64,000 nt of DNA from Eucommia ulmoides (taxonomy: Eukaryota; Streptophyta; Magnoliopsida; Garryales; Eucommiaceae). The notes beneath the pieces were generated by a model. The model searched no databases. It saw nothing but the letters and a program-made list of their open reading frames with translations, and was not told the DNA's origin. Positions 1-15,354 of the stretch are shown here, in pieces. Every line of letters begins with the position of its first letter. Position 1 is the stretch's first letter. The stretch lies in the NCBI GenBank assembly GCA_016647705.1, contig CM028335.1:12855905-12919904 (forward strand), given 5' to 3'. The translations under genes and the position numbers were made by a program.

Positions 1-1
1 G

Positions 2-3927
<3,926 letters not shown>

Positions 3928-4279
3928 CACCGGTTTTCTTTTCCCCCTCTTTTTTTTTCCCCAGCCATTGCATTATTCTTTATTTTTATTTTTTTACTAT
4001 TATTTATACAAGTAATTGTAGATTTAAAGATTAGGCAAAAGGCACCCACCTCACCTAATGAAGAAAAAAAATATATACACATTCAAAGATAGTGTATGTT
4101 AACTGTTCGAAATTTTAACAGTGTATGTCAAAAGAGATGCTTGTGTTTTGTAAGAGATTGCAGAAATATAAAGTTTTCTTTTTGGTGCATTGTGTGAATT
4201 AAAATATTACTTTTTATTCCTTTATTCCCAGCATACTGGAAAATAAGGGAGTATTTGATTATTGTAGAAGATAAAATTA
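3928..4279 (+). other. CDPK 3' UTR and flank
   Basis: AT-rich sequence directly after the stop codon. No ORF or repeat family was recognised. Probable polyadenylation region around 4160-4215 (AATATAAAG and AATTAAAATA-like A-rich motifs), inferred only from composition. Confidence 0.4.
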
Positions 4280-4789
4280 GGTGGCCTTTGGGTTAGTGTT
4301 TCTGCGTTTCCGTTTTTACTTTCTCGGGATGAAATTTTTATTTCTGTTCTGAAATATTTCGAAAATAAAAACACGTTTGGTAATGACCATTATCCTGAAA
4401 TTGTTTTGTTTAATTTATGAGAACAAAAATATGAAACGCATTTGGTGGCAACATTTGTTTTTTTTTTTTTTTTTTTTTTCTATTTAAATGTATGGTGGCT
4501 GATGAAGCGGTGGTGGCTGATGGGATGGTGGTGGCCAACGGGATGGTGGTGGGTGGTGGGGTGTTGGTGGCCGGCAGTGCTGGCCGACGGGGTGGTAGTG
4601 AAAATAATTTTGTTGGAGTGAAAATAAATCAACATTTTTTTGTTTCCAAGATTTTTAAGGAATTCAAGATATACTCCCAAAATTTTGAGAACAGAAACGT
4701 ATTTACCAAACGCGTTTTTGTACATCAATCCCAAAATTTTGAGAGCGGAAACAAAAATCAAGGAACGAAAACAGTAACCAAATGAGATC
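4280..4789. mobile_element. MITE-like non-autonomous DNA transposon, 510 bp
   Basis: Imperfect terminal inverted repeats: left GGTGGCCTTTGGGTTAGTG, right reverse complement GATCTCATTTGGTTACTG. TTA is directly repeated outside both ends (4277-4279 and 4790-4792). The interior has CGTTTGGTAATGACC-type boxes shared with the larger copies at 22.5 and 60.2 kb, plus a GGTGG-rich low-complexity stretch (4490-4600) that fakes ORFs on both strands. Classified as PIF/Harbinger-like from the TSD length and terminus. Confidence 0.7.
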
Positions 4790-5430
4790 TTAGTAATAAT
4801 TCTTTTGTAACTGTTTAAGTGCAAAAAAATTCTTCTAAGACAAAATCATATTTAAGTTTAAAATATTATAAAAAAAAATATTTCCAAATTAGAAGTCAAA
4901 AGATATGATTATCAATTTGGAGATAAGTATTATAAAATAGAGCACTATTTTGTTAGTGGTGACACATGAACAGCCTTGAAAAGGAATTTGTACATACAAT
5001 TCAATAATACAATTATACAAAGAAGAATGGCGAATCAACAATGATTATTTTTTAGAACCTATTTTTTTTATCAAAAAAATAATAATATAAATCTACTACA
5101 CAAGACACAAAACACAAAACATGGACATAATAAACCTATACATTTCTCAATCATATGATATTTCGGAAGATAAGAAACAATCCAATTAAATCAAACTATA
5201 ACATAAATATATATATATATATATATATATGAGATTTGATTAATTTTAAGAAGGTAATTTAGAGACTAATAATTGATTTCCAAATTAATTATCCTATTCT
5301 CCTCTCAACCCCCTCACTCTCATTTGCGCACCTCATTCTCAACCTCGAGAATCCTAAATTTCCTCTCAATTTATTCTCTGTCTCCCACATTGATCTCTCA
5401 AATATAAAACTCAGATTTAAGCACAAAATA
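4790..5430. other. AT-rich intergenic stretch with (AT)n microsatellite
   Basis: No coding potential seen. A perfect (AT)n run lies at about 5206-5230. The segment around 5352-5388 (CCTAAATTTCCTCTCAAT followed by a CT-rich run) recurs almost unchanged at 10677-10711, so part of this stretch is a dispersed repeat of unknown type. Confidence 0.5.
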
Positions 5431-6560
5431 TTATAGTATATTAGCACTTGTGTAAGGGTATCAACCACAGGGAGTAGATTGTAATTATTAATTTTTTCTT
5501 AATTTTCGAGTGAATTTAATAGAATTAGTTTGTGGATCTCAAATTATGATAGTGTAGAAAAATATTTAAATTAAAATGCAATATGATAAATGACGGGGTT
5601 AAGGGCATGTATTTATTTTTTGATTATCCTAATGTGTTCTACTCTTATCTATTTTAATTATGTGTATAGTGAAAGAATCTAACTACAAAGCAAATTACAA
5701 CGAAAGTTTGACCATTCAATCGGCATGGACTATCTTCGGGATTCGGTTCCTAATCTACGGTGAATCAATCCCTAAGCATACTTCATCCTATCAATTACAT
5801 CAATTAATCAACCGTTTAATCGGCATGGATTATCTTCGAAATTCGATTCCTACTAATTTACAGCGAATCAATTCCTAAGTATAATCCATCCTATTAAACC
5901 ATATATTCTAATGAAAATGAGTTGTATAACGGTTAGATCTAAATCACACATACTAGATCTAACCGACAAATGCCAATAAAATATTTTTAACATTTATAAA
6001 ATGATAAGAACATGAATCAATTGGATAAACAATGTAAAAACATGAATATCTTTGTTAAACAACTTTACACACATAAAATAAAATAAGAAATAGAATTACA
6101 TTGTGAAAGTCTAGAACAAATACATCCCTAACCCACTTCAGTGCCTTAGTCACTCATGGAAGTGTTCTTCAGTTTCTCCCAAGTTCCCCAAGCTTCAATG
6201 GATGTTTGTTCTTCCAAAAGATGTTCAACCAAATTGAATGAAGAATCCCCCAAATGAATGAAGAAGATAGAGAATAAATTAAAGAAGAAAAAAATAAAAT
6301 GAATAAAGAAAAATCAATGGAGATACGACTGCCCAATCCTCAACATCCGAAAAAAATAATTCTCTTAAAGGTTTTGTAACGGTTCCCCAAATGTTGGGCC
6401 CAAGGTGGCCCAGGTCGTTGGTGCAATCAGGTGGGTTGTGCCTACAACCCATTGATCAGAAGGCTTAAAAGCCTCTGATCCAGATCACGGGAGCGACCCT
6501 ATTGTTTCAGGCTGCAGGTCGGATCGTGGACATTACTTATTTTTTGGCTTTTTTCTTCGC
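5431..6560. mobile_element. decayed LTR-like remnant of a Gypsy-type element
   Basis: The GTAAGGGTATCAACCACAGG box near 5452 and the CGGCATGGATTATCTTCG-type boxes are of the kind seen in long LTRs of plant Gypsy (TAT/Ogre-like) elements. The box region recurs at 38.7 kb. Internal tandem copies of a ~100-bp unit start at about 5716 and 5816. No TG/CA ends or target duplication could be placed, so the boundaries are approximate and the classification is tentative. Confidence 0.4.
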
Positions 6561-6623
6561 TCTTTTTCAACATTTCTATATTTCTAAGCTTATATCTGTA
6601 AAAACAATGAATTGTATTATTAC

Positions 6624-7419
6624 TGTTGGTGCATAAAACTGGTATACACCTCGAGTATAGTCCAGTTGGATGACAGGTGGGTCCTTTTGCTGAGGTGGAG
6701 TCGTCGGTTGAAAAGTCCTCGCGTGAGATGTGTTGGATCCTAGAAGGACTGCCTTGCTGTGCCCAGAATCCTGCTCCTCAGAGAGTGTACCTGCAAAAGA
6801 CTCAGACCGGGGTTTATCCCAGTGAAACCCCTCCGACGTGGTAATCAGCGCTCAGAGAGAAAATGTACAAAATATAGCAAGCAAACAAATGAACTAGCGC
6901 GTAATGTAAGTCATTAAAGCGTACATCGGGCTTGCATATCCCCCAATATATATAGGAGTTAGAGATGATTAGTCGAGCCTAAACATGGTTAGTTAGTCGA
7001 AATCCTGTGTTTAGCCGATAATCCGGGGAGTTTAAGAGATAATCGTTGGGCTTGGGCTTTTCGGGCCCATTTGGTAAAGCCCGCGGGCCTTTGTCAGACC
7101 TGTGGCGGTGATCTGGTGGAGGAGAACAGAGATCCGTGGAACTTTGGAGAAGAAATAAGGTGAAAAGGGAAGCCGGTCGAGGTGAACGACTGAGTCCCTG
7201 ACTGATCGCCGAGGGCACAGCGCAGAGCTCAGAGCGGCACGTCCCTGTGGGGCTCCTCGCTCCTCCCTAAGTGCAAATGGGATTCCAGGGAGAAGCCATA
7301 GTCGGTGTATGCTTTAGCGTGGCGTTGTGGATTCCAGAATACGTCCCCGTCACTACGAGGATTGACACGTGGCTGGGTCTCAAGTGCTGACTTAGGGGTG
7401 CCCAAAAATACCCTCATCA
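6624..7419. mobile_element. solo LTR, ~796 bp
   Basis: Begins TGTTGGTGC and ends CCCTCATCA. The flanking pentamers are ATTAC (6619-6623) and ATTAA (7420-7424), a 5-bp target duplication with one mismatch. It is clearly more GC-rich than its surroundings and has a TATATATA box near 6945. The two ORFs on the reverse strand are not retroelement proteins. The sense strand is undecided. Confidence 0.65.
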
Positions 7420-7482
7420 ATTAATAATTGAGAATTGATAAAAATACTAACAAAATTATAGATTTATGGTGAAAATTGTACA

Positions 7483-7659
7483 TGTTAAGATAATTGAGAA
7501 ATGGGGAATGAACTATGTATTAATATATTGATAAAGAAATACAAGATTATGTGTATTAAGAATATACATAAAATAAACTATACATGAGTATTTATTGGGG
7601 AAGTGGGGTTAGGGTTTTGCCCTATGGACCAAGTGGGCTAAGCCATTATTACACTAACA
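7483..7659 (-). mobile_element. Copia 3' LTR (177 bp)
   Basis: Bounded by TGTTAAG at the low-coordinate end and CTAACA at the high-coordinate end. It is followed (on -, upstream) by the purine tract GAGTTTGAGGGAGA, a polypurine tract. It is the same LTR family as the 45377-48125 element, with shared boxes ATATATTGAT, GGGCTAAGCC/GGGCCAAGCC and CTCAAACTCAAGG. Confidence 0.75.
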
Positions 7660-7941
7660 TCTCCCTCAAACTCAAGGTGGTAAGTGAAAGGTAAACTTGA
7701 GTTTGAAAACCAAAGAGTGAAAACGTTTGGATAGTTGAGCCTTAATGAAAATATCTGCTGTCTGATCGGCTGCACTGGCGGATTGTCGACGAACCATATT
7801 CTGGAGAATGTGATGACGAATGAAGTGATAATTAGTCTCGATGTGTTTTGTACGCTCGTGAAATACATCATTGTGAGCGATCTGAATAGCACTTTTGTTA
7901 TCATACTGTAGGATAGTGGTTGCAGGAGAAGAGATGCCCAT
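7660..7941 (-). pseudogene. Copia RNase H C-terminal fragment
   Basis: On the minus strand it encodes CDN-like YDNKSAIQIAHNDVFHE, then RTKHIETNYHFIRHHIL and an ADIF-K tail. This is the end of Copia RNase H, directly upstream of the PPT and LTR just described. There is a frame change near the C-terminus. It is cut at 7941, where a Copia gag region begins on the opposite strand after ~100 bp of unassigned DNA. Confidence 0.85.
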
Positions 7942-8052
7942 GTTGTTGTTATTTGTTAGTTGTTGTATTGACGGGTACTAATGTTGACAACTATCCCCCA
8001 ACCATTAACAACCCTCAAGTTAAACGGGACTAATTATTTAAATTGATCTAAG

Positions 8053-10673
8053 GCTATGAAAATAGCCCTTACTAGACAAGAAAAATACTGTCATCTCACG
8101 GAATCTGCCCCCGTAGAAGATGATAAGAAGTATGAGGAATGGATTCAAGCTGATATGTAGATTGTAGTGTCGTTGTGGAATTCGATGGAACCTCAAGTTG
8201 CTAATCTTTGTACTCATCTAGATATGTGTAAATCCATATGAGAGTATATTCGTATGTTGTATTCTAGTAATCTCACCAGGATGTATGATTTATCGGTCGA
8301 GTACTTCTAACTTCAGCAAAGCATGCAATCCATTACAGATTATTTTGCCACATTCAATAGCCTTTACGAGGAGTTAAATACTATTTTCCCGATGACTATC
8401 GATCTGAAAGAAATGCAAAAACAATGTGAGCAGATGACTGTCATGAAGTTCTTAGCTGAATTACGCCCAGAATTGGAACCGGTCCGATCTCAGATTCTTT
8501 CCAGTGCTACTTTTCCCACTATTACTGACATGTATTCTCGCGTCTCGCATAGCATTACCAAGGACAATATTTCTAGCTCGAGTTCGTCTACGCCAACTGA
8601 GCATTCGACGCTTGTTACTCAGATGCCTACATGAAATTGAGGTGATCAACTCAATAGTGGTCGTGGTAGCCCTCGGGGTGGCTGTAGTGGTTGTGGTTGT
8701 GGCTTACATCGTCAATGCTTCTTTTGTGGAAATGAGAATTATACTAGAGAAACATATTGGGATTTTGTTGGCCGTCCACCCAAATTCGCTAATGCAGTGA
8801 CATCTGATCTAAATAATCTTACTATTCCAGAATCTCAGGCGGCCAAGGACATCTCTGATGAGGAATATACTCAATTCCTTCAGTATAAGTCATCCCAGCA
8901 GACATCTCTTCCCATTGCTTCTTTAGCTCAACGAGATACTTCTACTGCTTGTCTTTCCATTCGCCCTTCCCCTCCCACATCCTGAGTTATAGATTTTGCT
9001 GCCACTAATCACATGTCAGGTATATCTTCCTTATTTACACATATTCAGTCATCTTCTTCGTTGTCTCCTGTTACAGTTGCTGATGCCACTGTCTCTATTC
9101 ATGGCATTGGTATAGTAGAACCCTCATTCTCCTTATCTCTATCACCTGTCTTGTATATTCCTTCGTTTTCTTTTAATTTGATGTCAGTCAGTAAGCTTAC
9201 CAAATATCTTAATTGCTATGTATAATTTTTTCCTGATTCCATCATTCTCCAAGATTTGAGGACGCGGAAGACGATTGACACAAGGCGTGAGAAAAATGGC
9301 TTTTATTACTTTGATGATCACGATGAGAGTCTTGCTAACCCATCTACTGTTTACCCTGCTGTTGCATCTACTCACCAGATCCATTGTTGCCTTGGTCATC
9401 CCTGCCTTGACAATCTCAAGTTACCTATTCCTAATTTAAGTCATTTGTCTTCATTAAAGCGTGAGTCTTGTCAATTGGTTAAGCATCATCGTATTTCATT
9501 TGCTTCCCTAACTCATGTTCGAGCATCAAGTCCTTTTAATTTAGTTCATTCAGATATTTAGGGTCCTTCTTGTGTTACTTCTACATTAGGTTTTCATTAT
9601 TTTGTTATATTTGTGAATAAATTTTCCAAGGTTACTTGGCCTTATTTAATGAAAGATCGTTCAGAATTATTCTCTATTTTTTGTGCGCTTTGTGCTTAAA
9701 TTAAAATTCAATTTAATGTACCAGTGCGTATTCTTCATAGTGATAATACTCGAGAATACTTTTCTCAGCCATTTACTTCATTTTTGTTGTACTCTGGTAT
9801 CTTGCATCAGCCTTCTTGTCCTCACATACCGTAGCAAAATAAAGTTGTTGAGCGTAAAAATCGACATCTCCTAGAAGTGGTTCGTACTATTCTTTTTGAG
9901 ATGCACGTTCCCCAACAATTCTGGGGCGATGCAGTTCTTACAACTTGCTTTCTAATCAACCGGATGCCATCCTCCAGCCTAAATGGCAAGGTTCCCTATT
10001 CCATTCTTTTTCCTCGTTCACCTTTGTTTAGTTTGCCTTCTCGAATATTTGGGTGTGTTTGTTTTGTTCATCAGTTGACTCCTAGCAGGGACAAGTTATA
10101 TCCCCGTACTTTAAAATATGTTTCCTCAGCTACTCTCGCACACAAAAGGGTTATCGATGTTATAGTCTATCATTAAGTCGCTCATTTGTGTGTGTAGATG
10201 TTATATTCTTTGAGTCCACCCCTTACTCTTCTGCCCCATCCTCTCGAGATGATCTGGATGTTACACTTATTTTGCCAAGTATACCAAACCCCACACTATC
10301 TTTCTCTACTCCATCTCCTATCTCGCCTAGTCGTTCTTCAACCCCTTTGCAGGTATACTCTTCTCGCTAGAAGGTACCCTCCGTTGTTGTGCCCATCGAT
10401 TATGTGTCCTCAGATTCTTCTCCAGCTGACCCATCCATGTCTAATCTGGACATGCCCATTGCCATCTGGAAGGGTAAGCACACCTGTACTAACCATCCTA
10501 TTTCCAACTTTGTCTCATATGCACATCTATCTCCTTCATACTCCTCTTTTGTTGCTTCTCTGTCCTCTGTTTCTATTCCTTAGTTTGTTTCAAAGGTCCT
10601 CACTCACCTTGGTTGGACAAAAGCAATAGAAGAAGAAATGTTTGCCTTACATCAGAATGGCACTTGAGTCCAG
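8053..10673 (+). pseudogene. Copia gag-protease-integrase remnant, broken before reverse transcriptase
   Basis: Order on +: gag (about 8053-8634), degenerate zinc-knuckle CFFCGNENYTRE (~8720), protease-like IDFAATNHMSG (~8995), GAG-pre-integrase HCCLGHP (~9390), integrase with LHSDNTREYF (~9735) and the NRMPSSSLNGKVPY region (~9960), then VLTHLGWTKAIEEEM and NGTW near 10590-10665, where RT should start. Many stops (e.g. 8158, 9223, 9559, 9698) and frame shifts. The protease D-S/T-G triad has become D-F-A, so the element is dead. No LTR was found adjacent on either side in this orientation. It lies head-to-head with the RNase H fragment at 7660-7941. Confidence 0.88.
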
Positions 10674-11035
10674 ATGCCTAAATTTCCTCTCAATTCATTC
10701 TATGTCTCTCTCACGGTCGCTCACCATCTCGCCATTCAGAATCCCTCGAGGACACTTGTCTCTCCATTGACTACATCAGGTACAGTTTCTATATCCCTCT
10801 CTTTCTCTCACTCGCTCGTTCCCTCACCCATGTCTGTTGAACTATAACTCCACTAACCATTCCTCCTTGGCATGATGAGTACTGAAACTTGCCACGACCA
10901 CCACCACCCTATCCTCTACTACCATAAGTGTCCCTTATCACAGGTAATCGTCCAATCTCCTCCTGACTGTTTTTCTACATCTACTTTATACTAGAAAGTC
11001 CATCTTTCCTTTCATCTCCCACGGCCAACATAAAG
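10674..11035. repeat. unclassified CT-rich dispersed repeat
   Basis: Starts exactly where the Copia coding homology stops. Its first ~35 bp nearly repeat 5352-5388. CT-rich, with no convincing ORF. Confidence 0.35.
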
Positions 11036-12120
11036 TGCCATACCTCACCCCAGACCCCAATGCCCGAGGCTATGCGTGACCTCGACCTGATAATACCCAA
11101 CCTGAAAAATACATACATAACTGACTTATATTTTAATATCATAAACTCAAAATTTAAGGATTATACATGTCCTAAAATATTCCATAGCAAAACTTCAAAA
11201 TTCGTACTCTTTGCGATTAACACCTGTCTTGACAGTCTAAAAAAAAACAACACCATCATTTGACTCTATCTAACACCAGTAGTGGATCCATCTTTAACTG
11301 GAGTACCTGAAACACAATATTTTATCGATGTACTATCTTCAAAATATAAAAATAATTTACGAATCGAGTTTTTATCAAATACCACTTTTCAAATTATAAA
11401 TATAACTGCACACTTGAGTAATATCAAACTTCCACATATATCATTAGAATAAAACAATTAGATATAAATCTACTAGTAAAATTACATTGATATATAATAA
11501 AATACCACACGTATACTTCTCTGCTAGCAATAGGATCATTTCATCTTACGATCGGGAGTTATGACGGTACCGTAACCGACATAACTGTGCAATCTAAGGT
11601 TATCATCAGTGTCAGAGCCATTTAATATCTCCAATGGAATGAGCCAACACCTGTTATAAACCACCATATCATAATAATAATCATCATCATCACCATCAAC
11701 AATAACAACGACAACAGCAGCAACTGCAACAACAATGTATATCAACCACTTATAGGATTTACCTTCCTATCAGGTCACAACACAACGTCCTACAAGACAT
11801 CTCCTCCTATTAGGACCAACAACATCCCCACAGGAGATGTCCTCCTGTTGAGACCACACTATGGCATATGAGGATAATAATAACAACCACTTTCCACATT
11901 TAACATTTTACTTGATCTATCTAACGTTATAAAACTATCAATTTTAATTAAAAAAAAATTCTTCACAATTTAGTATGAAAATATAATTTGTTAATTTATA
12001 TAGAAGACAATACACTCATCTCAATATTTGCATTGCTATTATGTTGTCGCCGTAATATTAACGTAGTCAGCGTCACCTGTGAACCTAACAACGACATGAC
12101 CTAAATTAAGAATTTAACTA
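11036..12120 (-). mobile_element. diverged relative of the large solo LTRs at 50.3 and 56.7 kb
   Basis: Collinear with the 50289-53150 LTR. The start TGCCATACCTCACCCC with ATGCCCGAGGC matches its TGTCACGACC end. ACGATCGGGAGTTATGACGG with TACCGTAACC (~11550) matches its CACGATTGGGAGTT/TACCGTACC block. GACAATACACTCA (~12008) and CACCTGTGAACCTA (~12075) match GACAGTACACTCACC and GGTGCCTGCGAACCTA. Homology fades after ~12120; the AT-rich tail to ~12960 may belong to it. It contains an (AAC/ATC)n-rich stretch (11670-11735) and short CCTATYAGG-type palindromic repeats at 11766-11852. Confidence 0.6.
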
Positions 12121-13239
12121 AATAAATCTAATATGACATGAAATGCGTGATATTAAAATGCAATTTTTTCTATTTCCAAATTTTCTTAATTATATAAAAT
12201 TTATTAAAATTAAACTTTCTATTTTCTCAATCCAATATTAATTTTATAATTAAAATATTATAGTTACATTTATAAAATTTATCAATTAATAATTTAACTA
12301 CAGAGAAAAATATTAACTAACTATTAACGATATTGCTAAGTAATGAAATACCAACATATCATTCTAACCAAATTTATAATTTTTTTACTTTAAATTAAAA
12401 TTTTCACAATTTAAATATTTTTATTAAAATTATAAATTCAAAATACACACACATACAGACACACACACACATATATAAAACAAATATAGACTTTTATTTC
12501 ATTTTTGTTCCTCTCTCAATTCTCTTCATTGTTTCATCTTCTAATCAAGTAATTCTTGATCTCTTCATTGTTTTTTTTTTGGCAATTAAGTTGTGCATGT
12601 GTGTGTATATATATAGTAGCTAAGTCATATATATATATTGTCGTGGTGTGTTGTCCTAAATGTCCTAAAGAGGACAACACATATCCTATAAATGTGTGTT
12701 GTCCTCTTTAGGACAACGCATGCAATTTTATTTTATTATTTTTGTTATTTACACCGACATCTTTAGAATAAATAAAATATTATTTATATTCTAAAAATAT
12801 TTTTTTTAAAAAAAAAGGTTTTTCAGAAACATAACATTCCCAAAATTTCTAAAAATCAAAATTAAATTAACAAACTAACCCCTAAAGTTCTTAAAACTAA
12901 ATTTTTTAAATACCAAAATAACCCCTAAAATTTTAAAGTAAAAACTTAAATGACACATAGAGCCTATTATTTTCTAGATATTGTAAAATGCAATTAAAAA
13001 TATGCTAATGCAAGAAATTGGGTCTTATAGAAAGACTGCCAATTGCCATTAGCCCAACACTCGGTGTAGATCTAGTTGTAATTTCACGAGGTCTGATTTT
13101 AGTTTGGTTAGATCTGGAATTAATTTTCATTATGAGTTTAAAATTTTACAATCGTTCTCTTTCTATTTTGTTTTGTTAATGGATTTGAATTTAGGGATTT
13201 GATTTTGATTTTTTTTTTTTTTTTTGGTTCAATTTAGGG

Positions 13240-13272
<33 letters not shown>

Positions 13273-14279
13273 TTTTCTATTTTCTTTTATTTAGGGACTT
13301 GGCTCATTCGCCATTCCTATCTACATTGCCGAATTCAACTCCTTCCTAATACAACTTATTCACAAAAGGTGAGTGTATGATTTTGATTTTTCTCTCACTT
13401 TCTTTGTTATGTTCTCTTTGATTGTTAGTGTTTTTGTTCAAATCTTTGATTATTAGTATTTCATTTTTAGTGTTTTTGTTCCCATAATTATGTTCACCTA
13501 CATGTCCCCCTCTCAATCCACAACGATTAGGGCTTCACTTGGGTCAACCATTCACCACCGTGATGCACGCAATGGGGCTTCACTTGTCATTGTTTGTACA
13601 TATCTAATGCAAGAAAAATTGGGGTGATAGTCTTCATTGGCCATATTTTTTTATTTTTTGTAAACAGTTCTCTTTGAATTATTGGTTGATTTTTCCCAAT
13701 TTTCTGTATTGTTTTCTTTTATGTTCAGTAGCTAAATTTATTTTTACGTTTTGTTGTGTCATGTTTAGGGATAAATGTATTAGATTTATCCTATTTCATT
13801 ATGAAACATTTTATCTAATGTTCAGTCCCTAAATTAATTTGTGCATTTTCCAGTTTTTTTTAAGTAAATAGAATAGGAATCAGAAAGAGAAGTTTAGGGT
13901 TAATTTCACTACATTGGGCTTATTTAGGGTTAATTTCATTAGATTACTATTGGTCACTTGATTTATTGAAACCGCGTTGGCCTAACTTGGTTGGGATGTC
14001 CTAGTGGTCAGTAGACTCCACTTTTCATGCTCTATGTTTTATTTTCTCAATTTTTCCACTTATATACCATACATGTGTTTTTGTTTTTTGAACTTACAAT
14101 TGTTTGTGGTGCACATAAATAAAATTCAGAGCCATTTTGCTATCTTGGGAAATCTGGGTGAGGTGGCAGCAAAGGTGCAATATTATATATTATAATTGTT
14201 TAGTATTTCATTTTTTGTTGGATTAAGATCAAAATAGCAATAATTCTCAATATATTGATATGATGTCTTTTGACAATAG
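12121..14279. other. AT-rich intergenic DNA without recognised gene
   Basis: Mostly long A/T runs, including several poly-T tracts at 13207-13278. Apart from the hairpin at 12659-12715 listed separately, I see no ORF with recognisable protein content and no terminal repeats. The left part may be the decayed tail of the LTR relative ending near 12120. Confidence 0.5.
12659..12715. repeat. inverted repeat (long hairpin), ~22-bp arms
   Basis: The left arm TCCTAAAGAGGACAACACAT and the right arm ATGTGTGTTGTCCTCTTTAGGA pair over ~22 bp with one 2-nt bulge and a ~10-nt AT loop. A partial third copy of GTTGTCCTAAATGTCCTAAA precedes it. The GTTGTCCT/AGGACAAC sequence resembles subterminal repeats of plant CACTA-type elements, but no CACTA terminus was found. 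Confidence 0.6.
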
Positions 14280-14502
14280 GGTGGTGTTTATTTCATATTT
14301 CCTATTATGTTCCACAAATTTGGGAGAAAAATAGAATCATGAGAGTAAAAATATATTGTTTTTGCAAGGTTCCTAATTTTCTAAAATAAATTTTAGGGGA
14401 TTGAAAAATATTTGTTCCCATATTTGTTTGGTCCAAATTTTCTAGGAACAGAGAAAAATTTGAGAGAAAAATTTGAGAACAGAACATTAAACGAAAGCCA
14501 CC
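14280..14502. mobile_element. MITE, Tourist-like, 223 bp
   Basis: Left end GGTGGTGTTTATTTCATATT, right end reverse complement GGTGGCTTTCGTTTAATG. TAG is duplicated outside both ends (14277-14279 and 14503-14505). Same terminal family as the MITEs at 2896 and 4280. Confidence 0.7.
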
Positions 14503-14753
14503 TAGATTTTTGACAGTTGACTTATCCTAGCTAGTTTTGCCTTTTTAATTTTTTTTTTTTTTTAAATTTATTTGTTTCTTCCTTGAAAATTAGTTTTTTT
14601 TTTTTTTTTAAAAAAAAAAACAAAAAAACAAAACTATACAATCAATTGTGACAGAAGAAAGTTTGGGAAGTAGCTACACAACTGCTTGACCTTGACCTAT
14701 GTATACTTATTTTGGTAAATATGGTTTTATCGATCAAATGACTATTCCTTCTT

Positions 14754-14786
<33 letters not shown>

Positions 14787-15354
14787 TTACCATTTTACAT
14801 CAATTAAATTATTGTTTTTTAACTGAAAATTATGGTGAATTTTTTTTGTTGCTATTCTTTTGGGTTTTACAAATTTCTACTGTATGTTCTGAGGTCGATC
14901 TGTTTGTTCGAAACAATAATTTGTTTGTTCAAAGCGAATTAGATTTTTTCGTTCTTTGGATGAGTTTATTGAATATTTGCTAGTGAGTGTAATATTATTC
15001 AAATATGACTGTAATGTCATTCAAATATGGTAAGTTTGAATCAATTTTTGGGTGATTTGTTTGCATACAAGAGTGGGTTTGTGATTTTCTAGCCATCCAA
15101 ACAAAGGACATGAAACTTTCGTATGGTTTCTTGAGTACTAAATGGAGGGTTTAGGTTTTCTTAAAGATTATGTTTAGTGTGTATAAATGGTGGATATTAT
15201 TTTTTCTGAGTTAGTTTTTTGTCTCATTCTTTTAGTTTATATTCTCTAGACACGGGGGTTGGGGGTGTTCATAGTTGTTTTATTATTAACCATTAGTAGA
15301 ATAATAAGAATGGTAGTTTTCTTCTAGGAAAAATTACCAAACACTTCTTCATAA
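14503..15354. other. AT-rich intergenic DNA
   Basis: Poly-T/poly-A tracts at 14548-14620 and 14760-14790. A short open frame at 14699-14983 is low-complexity Phe/Leu sequence from poly-T and is not a gene. Nothing else was recognised. Confidence 0.5.

Noticed and set aside
4492..4785. 97-aa ORF beginning MVADEAVVADGMVV
   Set aside because: Product of a GGTGG low-complexity stretch inside the 4280-4789 MITE; the opposite strand is open too.
6979..7420. Minus-strand ORFs of 63-79 aa in the 6.6-7.4 kb solo LTR
   Set aside because: No homology recognised; the LTR is merely GC-richer. LTRs do not normally encode proteins.
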